From positions 244-6,044 of the forward strand of contig DITW01000046.1 in assembly GCA_002422945.1 (NCBI GenBank): a stretch of DNA of 5,801 bases, in the 5' to 3' direction. Position 1 is the first letter of the stretch, and every line of letters starts with the position of its first letter. The position numbers were made by a program, and so were the translations under genes. Source of the DNA: Sphingomonadales bacterium UBA6174. Its GTDB lineage: Bacteria; Pseudomonadota; Alphaproteobacteria; Sphingomonadales; Sphingomonadaceae. Below are positions 1 to 5,801 of this stretch, in pieces. The notes beneath the pieces are model-generated. The model was not told where the DNA came from, did no database searches, and saw only the letters and a list, made by a program, of their open reading frames with translations.

Positions 1-307
1 TGTGCGCGCCGGTGTGGTTCAGCTCATCGCGCTTGAGATAGATTTTCGCGCCCTTGCCGGGCTTAGCCGTGGAACGGACAAATTCCGTCAACCGGCTTGC
101 GAAATATAAGGGGCTGGGCCGACCGACATAATGGGTCAACAGATCCTCGAACTCGGCGGCGAACGCCGGATCGGCCTTGGCCGCCCGATATTCGCGATCC
201 AGTTCCAGAATCAGCGGCATCAATGTTTCGGCGACATAGCGGCCGCCAAATTGCCCAAAATGCCCGGAATCATCGGGTTGGGCGCGAAATGAGTTGGTCA
301 GGGTCAT
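1..307 (-). CDS. trpB: Tryptophan synthase beta chain, N-terminal part (gene runs off the left edge)
   Basis: The beta subunit of tryptophan synthase condenses indole with L-serine to give L-tryptophan, using pyridoxal phosphate, in the cytoplasmic alpha2-beta2 TrpAB complex. The reading frame gives 102 codons beginning MTLTNSFRAQPDDSGHFGQF. Family hallmarks visible are HFGQFGGRYVAETLMP (residues 16-31), the GRPSPLY segment (62-68) and LKRDELNHTGAH (91-102). The window ends one codon before the PLP-binding lysine of the HTGAHKIN motif; the single remaining base (A on the coding strand) is compatible with a Lys codon. The ATG (305-307) overlaps the trpF stop codon as ATGA. No good Shine-Dalgarno precedes it, so translation is probably coupled to trpF. 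About a quarter of the roughly 400-residue protein is present. The assignment is secure; whether trpA follows cannot be seen. Confidence 0.97.
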   Translation of the reverse strand, partial: MTLTNSFRAQPDDSGHFGQFGGRYVAETLMPLILELDREYRAAKADPAFAAEFEDLLTHYVGRPSPLYFASRLTEFVRSTAKPGKGAKIYLKRDELNHTGAH

Positions 308-945
308 AATAACGACGTTGCTTTAAGGAATTGGGCGATTTTGTCCACATTCTTCACGCCCGGCGCGCTTTCGACGCCGGAAGAAATGTCCACGAGCGTC
401 GCCCCGGTGATGGCGACGGCCTGCGACACGCTGTCCGCATCCAACCCGCCGGACAAGGCCCAAGGCAGCGCATGACGCACGCCGCGCAGCAATTCCCAAT
501 CGAAACTGATGCCTAATCCGCCCGGCAGATCGGCCCCTTCTGGCGGTTTGGCATCATATAATAACAGGTCTGCCGCCCCGACAAATCGTGCCGCCGCGCG
601 CAGATCTGCTCCGGTCCGCACGGCCACGGCCTTCCACACCTCAATGCCGGTTAGCCTTTTGACCTCGGCCACGCGTTCGGCGGTTTCCTTGCCATGCAGT
701 TGAATGGCGGTCAGTCGTCCCGCCTGCACCATCGCCTTGATCGTCTCATCATCGGCGTCGACAATGACTCCGACCCGCCCGATCCGGTCCGGCACGCGCT
801 GCGCCAGCCCGGCCAAGGCTTCAAAACCAAGGTGGCGCGGGCTTTTCGGAAAATGGACGAAACCGACATGGCTTGCGCCATGCACAATCGCCGCCTGCAA
901 TGTATCGGGCGTGGATAGTCCGCAAATTTTGGCCTGAACGGGCAT
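304..945 (-). CDS. trpF: Phosphoribosylanthranilate isomerase
   Basis: TrpF catalyses the Amadori rearrangement of N-(5'-phosphoribosyl)anthranilate to CdRP in cytoplasmic tryptophan synthesis. The 213-residue protein is the normal length for a monofunctional TrpF, a single (beta-alpha)8 barrel. Motifs seen are KICGL (6-10) with the presumed general-base Cys8, FPKSPR (32-37), QLHGKE (82-87), LYDAKPP (129-135) with the presumed general-acid Asp131, LSGGL (164-168) and DISSGVESAPGVKN (186-199). The glycine loop reads PGGLG (141-145), where Ser, Thr or Asn is usual at the Leu144 position. The start at 945 is supported by AAGAGG (953-958, minus strand) eight bases upstream, which overlaps the pyrF stop codon. 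The gene begins 11 bases after pyrF and its stop overlaps the trpB start, so it sits inside an operon. No fusion to trpC is present. Confidence 0.97.
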   Translation of the reverse strand: MPVQAKICGLSTPDTLQAAIVHGASHVGFVHFPKSPRHLGFEALAGLAQRVPDRIGRVGVIVDADDETIKAMVQAGRLTAIQLHGKETAERVAEVKRLTGIEVWKAVAVRTGADLRAAARFVGAADLLLYDAKPPEGADLPGGLGISFDWELLRGVRHALPWALSGGLDADSVSQAVAITGATLVDISSGVESAPGVKNVDKIAQFLKATSLL

Positions 946-952
946 TTTTCGG

Positions 953-958
953 CCTCTT
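953..958 (-). promoter_or_regulatory. Shine-Dalgarno site of trpF
   Basis: The minus strand reads AAGAGG here, eight bases before the trpF ATG at 943-945. It overlaps the TAA stop of pyrF (957-959), so ribosomes ending pyrF stop on top of the trpF initiation site. It is the clearest ribosome binding site in the window and fixes the trpF start. Confidence 0.7.
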
Positions 959-1634
959 ACAGCGTCGCTTCAATCTCGCGCGCGGCCTGATCGGGGTTTT
1001 CAGCCTTGGTGATCGGGCGACCGATGACCAGTATCGATGCGCCATTGTCCATCGCCTGACGCGGAGTCATGGTGCGCTTCTGGTCGCCGATCACGCCATT
1101 GGCTGGACGGACGCCCGGCACCACGAAATAGCCCTTGGGCCAAATCTTCTTGGCGGCGGCGACTTCATTGCCCGAACAGACCACGCCGTCCAATCCGGCC
1201 TCCATTGCCAGGCGGGTCAGGCGCTCGACCTGTTCATGCGGGTCGGAGTCGATGCCGATGGCGGTCAGATCGTCGCTATCAAGGCTGGTCAGCACCGTCA
1301 CCGCGACCACCTTGGTGCCAAGCGGGGCTGCGGCCTTAGCATCTTCCATCATCGCCCGGCCACCTGCGGCATGCACGGTGATGATGGCCGGTTCTAATGG
1401 CCGCAACGCCTGTATCGCCTTGCCGACGGTGTTGGGAATGTCATGGAATTTGAGGTCGAGAAAGATCGGCAGGCCCAATGCCGCCATTTCCTTCACCCCG
1501 GCCCGACCATTGGCGACAAAGAACTCAAGCCCCAGCTTGATCCCGCCGACATGATGATGGACCTGCGTCGCGATCTGCTTGGCGCGCTCCAGATCTGGCG
1601 TATCGATAGCAACAAAAATCGGTGAACGTGTCAT
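957..1634 (-). CDS. pyrF: Orotidine 5'-phosphate decarboxylase
   Basis: PyrF converts OMP to UMP and CO2, the last step of de novo pyrimidine synthesis, as a cytoplasmic dimer. The 225 residues match a compact bacterial PyrF. Visible motifs are VAIDTPD (8-14), GGIKLGLEFF (30-39) and the catalytic signature LDLKFHDIPNTV (59-70) carrying the Asp60-Lys62-Asp65 charged network. TVHAAGG (86-92), VPGVRP (172-177) with a phosphate-contacting Arg176, GDQKR (183-187) and VIGRPIT (203-209) follow. All expected active-site elements are intact. The ATG (1632-1634) overlaps the stop of the upstream LapA-domain gene as ATGA. Only a weak G-run lies four bases upstream, so translation is probably coupled. 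trpF follows after 11 bases. PyrF and TrpF belong to the same phosphate-binding barrel superfamily, but the motifs clearly separate them. Confidence 0.98.
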   Translation of the reverse strand: MTRSPIFVAIDTPDLERAKQIATQVHHHVGGIKLGLEFFVANGRAGVKEMAALGLPIFLDLKFHDIPNTVGKAIQALRPLEPAIITVHAAGGRAMMEDAKAAAPLGTKVVAVTVLTSLDSDDLTAIGIDSDPHEQVERLTRLAMEAGLDGVVCSGNEVAAAKKIWPKGYFVVPGVRPANGVIGDQKRTMTPRQAMDNGASILVIGRPITKAENPDQAAREIEATL

Positions 1635-1981
1635 GCAACCCCCGGAGGAACGGCCATTGGCGCCGCGGATGGCGCCGGTGTCAGGTCTGAGGTGTCATTG
1701 TCAAGTGGATCAAGACGATCATTAGGCCGGGTCGCTTGTTCGACCGCCAATGCCGCCTCCAGCCGAGACAATTTACGCCGCAACAACCATTTCGATGCGT
1801 GATGCCATAACAGCAACGGCACAAGGCCGAGCAGGAACGAGGCGAATATCACCACCGGCAATTTTGTTTCGAGGCTGGTCTCGCCCCATAATTTGATGGG
1901 AACGATCGTCCAGTTATTCGCGGCAAAGGCGACCGCAATCACCGCCAACATGACCCAAAACAGGGTTTTCAGAAACTGCAT
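1631..1981 (-). CDS. LapA-domain (DUF1049-type) small inner-membrane protein
   Basis: This is a 116-residue protein beginning MQFLKTLFWVMLAVIAVAFA. It has two hydrophobic helices (about residues 5-22 and 42-60) separated by a short loop with NNW...IKLWG, then a basic, helix-prone stretch (LLRRKLSRLEAAL, 66-78) and a Pro/Ala-rich C-terminal tail. That architecture matches the LapA/YciS family: two membrane helices followed by a cytoplasmic coiled segment. In E. coli, LapA works with LapB in controlling lipopolysaccharide synthesis and assembly; no lapB is present here, so the function is inferred only at domain level. The frame stays open upstream to a TTG at 2047 and an ATG at 2020. I chose 1981 because family members start at this MQFLK-like hydrophobic helix and because a candidate promoter overlaps the two upstream codons. 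Its stop overlaps the pyrF start, making it the probable first gene of the lapA-pyrF-trpF-trpB operon. Confidence 0.85.
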   Translation of the reverse strand: MQFLKTLFWVMLAVIAVAFAANNWTIVPIKLWGETSLETKLPVVIFASFLLGLVPLLLWHHASKWLLRRKLSRLEAALAVEQATRPNDRLDPLDNDTSDLTPAPSAAPMAVPPGVA

Positions 1982-2018
1982 CGTCCAAACACCCCCATTC
2001 GCCCCAATTGATGTCGCC

Positions 2019-2047
2019 ATCACATGCAAAGGTTTTACCCCTGCCAA
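2019..2047 (-). promoter_or_regulatory. Candidate sigma-70-type promoter of the lapA-pyrF-trpF-trpB operon
   Basis: The minus strand shows TTGGCA (2042-2047, five of six to TTGACA), a 17-base spacer, and TGTGAT (2019-2024, four of six to TATAAT). Transcription would start near 2012, giving a leader of about 30 bases before the LapA-domain ATG at 1981. It lies in the 99-base gap after the patatin-like gene, where an operon promoter would be expected. The match was found by eye and is only moderate. No attenuator-like leader peptide or operator palindrome was seen next to it. Confidence 0.35.
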
Positions 2048-2080
2048 GCCTGTAATCCTAGCCCTGATTGCGGGTGCTGC

Positions 2081-4405
2081 CTACTCCCAACCGGCAATCT
2101 GCGCCTCCAATTCGTCAATCAGCGATGTGATGTGCAGTAATCTTGGTCGTTCTTCCGCCAATATCCTGACGAATGACGCCCGTTTGAACCCCATGATTGT
2201 CTTGGGGTCGGGATAATCATCGCGCTCCAGCGAGGACAATATGATGTCGATCATCCGCTCCGCCCCGTGCAGTCGTCCCCAAAGATAGTCATTTTCGCGA
2301 TAACGTCGGCTGAAAAATGCGCCAAAGCTGTTGAACTGAATGCCCTTGAGCGTCGCCTCCGGCCCGCCCTTGCGCAAGGATTGCGCATCGATTGGCGAGA
2401 TGCGATCGACTGTGATCGGATCGAATTCGTCCACATCCGCCTCTTGCAACAACGGCAATGTGGCAATGTCGTAAAAGGGAAAACCCAAATAGCCGAGCAG
2501 CATATCGCGCCGCAGTTGCTTCGGCAGTTGGGCAAGGCCATCGGCCAGTAATTGCTCCGCCTTTTCATCGACCGCGCGCAAATTGCGCACCTCGGCGATG
2601 GCATCCAGCACAGCTTCTGGCCGGGTGTGGATCTCCGATAAAATCGGCCCGATCCGATCCCGGTGAAAATCGACCCGTTCGCGGTCGAGATAATCCGCGA
2701 GCGATGTAAAAATCACCTCACGCATTGCCTGCACCGCCTCGCGCTCTGGTCCCGGCTTGGTCGCGGCATGCAATGTTGCTGCCTTGCGGTTGAGCATCCG
2801 CAACCGCCTGATGCGAAAGCCAAGATCGTGGCTGCGGAAAAAATCGATGGTCGCGTCCGATGCCCCTTCGGCGGACATCGCGGAGAGGGAATCGATGCCG
2901 CGCACCCGGATCGCGGTCCAGATCGACTGGCGCACGATTTCCTGCGTCAACGCATCATGATTCCCGAGCATCGCGTTGACGATCCGGGCCAGTTCCTCCG
3001 CAATCTGGCTCAATTTCAAATGGCCATAGCTCGGATAGAAATAGCCCGCCCGCTTCGCTGCCTCATGTTGGGCCTTTTGCCGCCATGTGTTGAGCCGCGC
3101 CGGCGTGGGCCGGTCAAGAAACAACGTATGGCCAAAGGTCTCGGCCATGACGACCTCCACCTCAGGTCGCACCGCATCGAGAATATGCTGCATGCGCCGG
3201 ATGCGGCTTGATCGCAGTTCCAGCGCCTCCAGATTGTCGCGGATCGGCTGTTCGCGAGGAATATCCGATAACGCCCCGAAAATCGTGGTGAAAAAGCCCG
3301 GCGGTCCTGACTTGCGGCCCGACCGCCCACCGCCGCCGCGCATGCCCGGCTTGGGATCGATATAGACGAAGCGCCGATCGATCTCGCGCCGCGCAGGACG
3401 GTCGCGCAACGCCTGCATCGCGGGCTTGAACGGCGCATTGGCCAGCACCGATCCATCGATTAGCACCAAGGATTCAGGGTCGGTCCCTTGGCCCATATGC
3501 GGCAACAACCGCGCCATGAACGCAGTGCGATCCGCCCATTCCCGGTCATCGGCACGCAGCACATCGTCCATCTCGGTGACGGTAAAAGGTGGGAACGCGC
3601 CGGGAAATGATGCTGTCGCCCGCGCCGCAAAGGCAAGGCTCGGGATGCTGGGGCCTGCCTTCCGCCCATCATCGGTAAAGCCGATGGTCAGGCGATGCTC
3701 ATGCTCCTCGACCGTGACGGTGCCGCTCAGTTTCAGCCATTCCGCATGGCCGCCAAAATCCGTGACCGTCACCAGCAAGTCGAGCGGATGATTGGCCGGC
3801 AGCAATCGCGGCCCGGCGCGTTGTTGCGCCATTGCATCCAGCGCCGTTAGCAAGATCCGCGTGAACAACGGCCCGCCAAAAGGCGGCGCGAACCACCGTC
3901 CCCGCACGAAATTCGATAATTTGCGCCGCACCTCGGCGCGGCTTTCCGGTTCGACCGTGGCGTTGATCGATCCCCCGGGGCGGCGCAGCGCCAGCCATGC
4001 AATCGGCACCGCCCACCATTTGCTGAACCACGACCATGGCCGTGCATCGGGATCGAGCAATTGATCGACATCGGCCTTGTCCAGCCAAAGGTCCGTCAAT
4101 GGATCAAGCGATTGGCCGGTGGCGATGGCTTGCCCCAGAAAAATCCCGTTGATCCCGCCCGCACTCGCCCCGGCGATAATATCGACCATCACCCGCAACC
4201 GGATGCCCCGTCCGGCGACATAGGCCAGCAATTCGTCATAAGGGCAGGGCGCGGATGGCGATTCTCCCGGCGTAAATCCGGTGCGATTGAACCGCTCACT
4301 CGCGCGGACAACCTGCCAGATCTCCCGCGTGATGCCATGCATATATACGGCGAGGCTAATGCCGCCGTAACAGATCAGGGCGAGGCGAAGCTCCTTGTCG
4401 CGCAT
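2081..4405 (-). CDS. Patatin-like protein (large DUF3376/TIGR03607-type lipid hydrolase family), function unknown
   Basis: This 774-residue protein has an N-terminal patatin-like domain (about 6-350). It opens with LRLALICYGGISLAVYMHG (6-24), the likely oxyanion loop. The nucleophile elbow is IIAGASAGGING (76-87), with Ser81 in GASAG. A conserved ATASFPGAFPP segment (263-273) and LIDGSVLANAPF (315-326) with Asp317 of the Ser-Asp dyad follow. A glycine-rich linker (about 354-370) leads to a long, mostly helical C-terminal region ending in a conserved-looking block, FGAFFSRRYRENDYLWGRL (694-712). This two-part layout fits the sporadic bacterial patatin-related family I know as TIGR03607/DUF3376, whose role is not established. 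Phospholipase or acyl-hydrolase activity is inferred from the dyad. No signal peptide is evident, so it is probably cytoplasmic or membrane-associated. The ATG is preceded by TAAGG only two bases away, which is short. It lies 69 bases after rnr and 99 before the LapA-domain gene. Confidence 0.88.
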   Translation of the reverse strand: MRDKELRLALICYGGISLAVYMHGITREIWQVVRASERFNRTGFTPGESPSAPCPYDELLAYVAGRGIRLRVMVDIIAGASAGGINGIFLGQAIATGQSLDPLTDLWLDKADVDQLLDPDARPWSWFSKWWAVPIAWLALRRPGGSINATVEPESRAEVRRKLSNFVRGRWFAPPFGGPLFTRILLTALDAMAQQRAGPRLLPANHPLDLLVTVTDFGGHAEWLKLSGTVTVEEHEHRLTIGFTDDGRKAGPSIPSLAFAARATASFPGAFPPFTVTEMDDVLRADDREWADRTAFMARLLPHMGQGTDPESLVLIDGSVLANAPFKPAMQALRDRPARREIDRRFVYIDPKPGMRGGGGRSGRKSGPPGFFTTIFGALSDIPREQPIRDNLEALELRSSRIRRMQHILDAVRPEVEVVMAETFGHTLFLDRPTPARLNTWRQKAQHEAAKRAGYFYPSYGHLKLSQIAEELARIVNAMLGNHDALTQEIVRQSIWTAIRVRGIDSLSAMSAEGASDATIDFFRSHDLGFRIRRLRMLNRKAATLHAATKPGPEREAVQAMREVIFTSLADYLDRERVDFHRDRIGPILSEIHTRPEAVLDAIAEVRNLRAVDEKAEQLLADGLAQLPKQLRRDMLLGYLGFPFYDIATLPLLQEADVDEFDPITVDRISPIDAQSLRKGGPEATLKGIQFNSFGAFFSRRYRENDYLWGRLHGAERMIDIILSSLERDDYPDPKTIMGFKRASFVRILAEERPRLLHITSLIDELEAQIAGWE

Positions 4406-4442
4406 AGCCTTACCGTGTCAGCAGCTCTCGTTCCTGTCGAGG

Positions 4443-4471
4443 ATTATTGTTATTAATCCAACGCACGTCGA
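4443..4471 (-). promoter_or_regulatory. Candidate promoter of the patatin-like gene
   Basis: In the 69-base gap after rnr, the minus strand shows TCGACG (4466-4471, four of six to TTGACA), a 17-base spacer, and AATAAT (4443-4448, five of six to TATAAT). Transcription would start near 4435, leaving a leader of about 30 bases before the ATG at 4405. The gap is conspicuously AT-rich against the GC-rich surroundings. A 6-bp inverted repeat (GGATTA 4441-4446 and TAATCC 4454-4459) overlaps the -10 region and could be incidental. Read-through from rnr remains possible. Confidence 0.3.
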
Positions 4472-4474
4472 CGA

Positions 4475-5801
4475 TTATCGACCGCGATGACGAATATTGG
4501 CCGGGCGGCCACGCTTGTTGGCGGTGGGGCGCCGGTCCTTGCCGCCAGCTTTGTTGTGCCGACCCGATGACGGACGCCCCCCTCTGAACGGCAAATGGTT
4601 CGCCCCTTCCGGCAGCTCGAATCGCAAGGCGGCGGAAATCGGATTGGCCTCGGCCAACCGCAATTCAAGCCTTTGCCCCACGCGATATTGCTCGCCCGTT
4701 TCCGCACCCGTCAGCGTGCGGGCCTTTTCATCGAAGTGAAAACGCTCCACCCCAAGGGTAGATACCGGCACCAGCCCATCGCCGCCCAGCCCTTCGACCG
4801 TGGCAAAGAACCCGAAATCCATCACCCCGGTAATGCGCGTTTCCAGTATCTCGCCGACTTTGGTGGCAAGAAAAGCCGCGACATAGCGGTCGACCGTTTC
4901 GCGCTCGGCTTCCATCGCGCGACGTTCGCAGGCGGAAATCAGTTCGCCAATCGGGGTCATCCGCTCGGCCTCCGTGCCGGTCAGCGATGTCTCCCGGCGC
5001 GCCGGATCGAGGTGATAGGCCCCGACCAACGACCGATGCACCAGCAAATCGGCATAGCGGCGAATGGGCGAGGTGAAATGCGCATAGCTACCCAGCGCCA
5101 GCCCGAAATGCCCGGCATTGACCGGCGCATAATAGGCCTGCATCTGGCTGCGCAAAATCTGTTCGGTGATGAGGACGCGAGTTTCATCTGAGTCCGGGTA
5201 GATAATATCGACCCGATCAAGGATGCGATTGAACGTCTCCGGCGTCACCACCTGCCCCAGCGCCAGCGGCACATTGAAGGTTTCGAGATAATCCTTCAAC
5301 GCCGCCAGCTTTTCGCGGCTTGGCGGCTCATGGACGCGATACATCACCGGCTGCTTCTTCGCCTCCAACGCCTTGGCGGCGGCGACATTGGCCGAAATCA
5401 TGTAATCTTCGATCACCCGATGGGCATCCAGCGGTTCACGCGGCGCGACCGATAAAATCCGCCCTTCCGCATCCAGCACCACGCGCCGTTCGGGCAAATT
5501 GAGTTCCAGCGGATCGCGCTTGGCCCGCGCCTTGGACAGCAACTGCCAACACGCCCATAACGGCTCCAGCGCCTCGGCCTTCCACGGATGCTCGCCGCCA
5601 TCCATCGCGGCCTGCGCCTGTTCATAAGGGATATTCGCCCGCACCCGGATCAACGCGCGGGTAAATCGCCACGTCGCGATCTGGCCCTTGTCGTCGATTT
5701 GCAGATGGCACGCGAGCGCCGCGCGATCATGATCTGCCCGCAACGAACAGACATCGGCGGACAGCGCCTCCGGCAACATCGGCACCACCCGGTCGGGGAA
5801 A
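4475..5801 (-). CDS. rnr: Ribonuclease R, C-terminal part (gene runs off the right edge)
   Basis: RNase R is a processive 3'-to-5' exoribonuclease that degrades structured RNA in the cytoplasm. The open frame fills 441 codons and runs through the right edge, beginning FPDRVVPMLPEALSADVCSL, an internal RNB-domain segment. The GTG at 5786-5788 is therefore not the start. The RNB signature GHFGLALGSYAHFTSPIRRY (visible residues 230-249) is followed by ADLLVHR; the core of this signature lies at 5045-5080. The S1 RNA-binding domain covers about 314-390 (ILETRITGVMDFGFFATVEG). A basic tail of roughly 36 residues rich in Arg, Lys and Gly ends the protein. The metal-binding Asp cluster and cold-shock domains lie outside the window. 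The S1 domain and basic tail favour RNase R over RNase II. The next gene starts 69 bases downstream. Confidence 0.95.
   Translation of the reverse strand, partial: FPDRVVPMLPEALSADVCSLRADHDRAALACHLQIDDKGQIATWRFTRALIRVRANIPYEQAQAAMDGGEHPWKAEALEPLWACWQLLSKARAKRDPLELNLPERRVVLDAEGRILSVAPREPLDAHRVIEDYMISANVAAAKALEAKKQPVMYRVHEPPSREKLAALKDYLETFNVPLALGQVVTPETFNRILDRVDIIYPDSDETRVLITEQILRSQMQAYYAPVNAGHFGLALGSYAHFTSPIRRYADLLVHRSLVGAYHLDPARRETSLTGTEAERMTPIGELISACERRAMEAERETVDRYVAAFLATKVGEILETRITGVMDFGFFATVEGLGGDGLVPVSTLGVERFHFDEKARTLTGAETGEQYRVGQRLELRLAEANPISAALRFELPEGANHLPFRGGRPSSGRHNKAGGKDRRPTANKRGRPANIRHRGR

Noticed and set aside
97..309. Plus-strand open frame of 70 codons at the left edge.
   Set aside because: It is antisense to the conserved TrpB N-terminus, and its composition is Arg/Pro/Asp-rich with no motif.
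873..1397. Plus-strand open frame of 174 codons opposite the pyrF/trpF junction.
   Set aside because: It crosses two unmistakable enzyme genes in antisense, and its residues look like a shadow translation.
2045..2047. TTG start giving a 138-residue LapA-domain protein.
   Set aside because: The added 22 residues do not look like the family N-terminus, no ribosome binding site precedes them, and the codon overlaps a candidate -35 element.
2061..2079. Possible terminator hairpin just after the patatin-like gene (CCC and GGG arms).
   Set aside because: Only three base pairs form before mismatches, and no T-run follows on the coding strand.
2663..3211. Plus-strand open frame of 182 codons opposite the patatin-like gene.
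   Set aside because: It is fully antisense to a long, coherent protein frame and has no family features or convincing ribosome binding site.
4467..4482. GTCGA/TCGAC inverted repeat at the end of rnr.
   Set aside because: The arms are five bases long with no T-run, partly inside the coding sequence and built on a common palindrome; this is too weak to call a terminator or operator.
4595..5191. Plus-strand open frame of 198 codons opposite rnr.
   Set aside because: It lies wholly antisense to conserved RNase R domains, and its product is Arg/Gln/His-rich with no recognisable motif, as expected of a GC-rich shadow frame.
5786..5788. GTG as the start of a 437-residue RNase R-like protein.
   Set aside because: The frame continues upstream to the window edge with conserved RNB-domain residues (FPDRV), so this is an internal valine codon of a gene cut by the window.

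Overview
This window is a GC-rich, almost fully coding stretch in which every supported gene lies on the minus strand. In transcription order (high to low coordinates) they are: the 3' part of rnr (RNase R), a large patatin-like lipid hydrolase of unknown physiological role, a small two-helix LapA-domain membrane protein, pyrF, trpF, and the 5' part of trpB. TrpB, TrpF and RNase R look like alphaproteobacterial proteins. The block LapA-domain gene, pyrF, trpF, trpB is one I associate with Sphingomonadales, so a sphingomonad chromosome is the best guess. That assignment comes from remembered synteny and protein style, not from a search.

Layout: positions 4475-5801 hold the RNB core end, the S1 domain and a basic tail of RNase R, cut at the right edge. 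A 69-base gap (4406-4474) holds an AT-rich candidate promoter. Positions 2081-4405 encode the 774-residue patatin-like protein with a visible Ser-Asp dyad. A 99-base gap (1982-2080) holds a second candidate promoter, which also argues for the downstream ATG of the LapA-domain gene. From 1981 down to 1 the four genes are tightly packed: lapA-like/pyrF overlap by 4 bases (ATGA), pyrF/trpF are 11 bases apart, and trpF/trpB overlap by 4 bases (ATGA). This is very probably one operon, continuing leftward beyond the window, presumably into the rest of trpB and trpA.

Functionally, the operon combines the last step of UMP synthesis (PyrF) with the third dedicated step of tryptophan synthesis (TrpF) and the final indole-to-tryptophan step (TrpB), led by a small inner-membrane protein. 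No mobile element, tRNA, rRNA, CRISPR array, leader-peptide attenuator or convincing intrinsic terminator was seen, and no stretch over 100 bases lacks a gene. I see no evidence of a new multi-gene system. The points most worth following are the uncharacterised patatin-like protein, the absence of lapB between the LapA-domain gene and pyrF, and an unusual residue in the phosphate-binding loop of TrpF.
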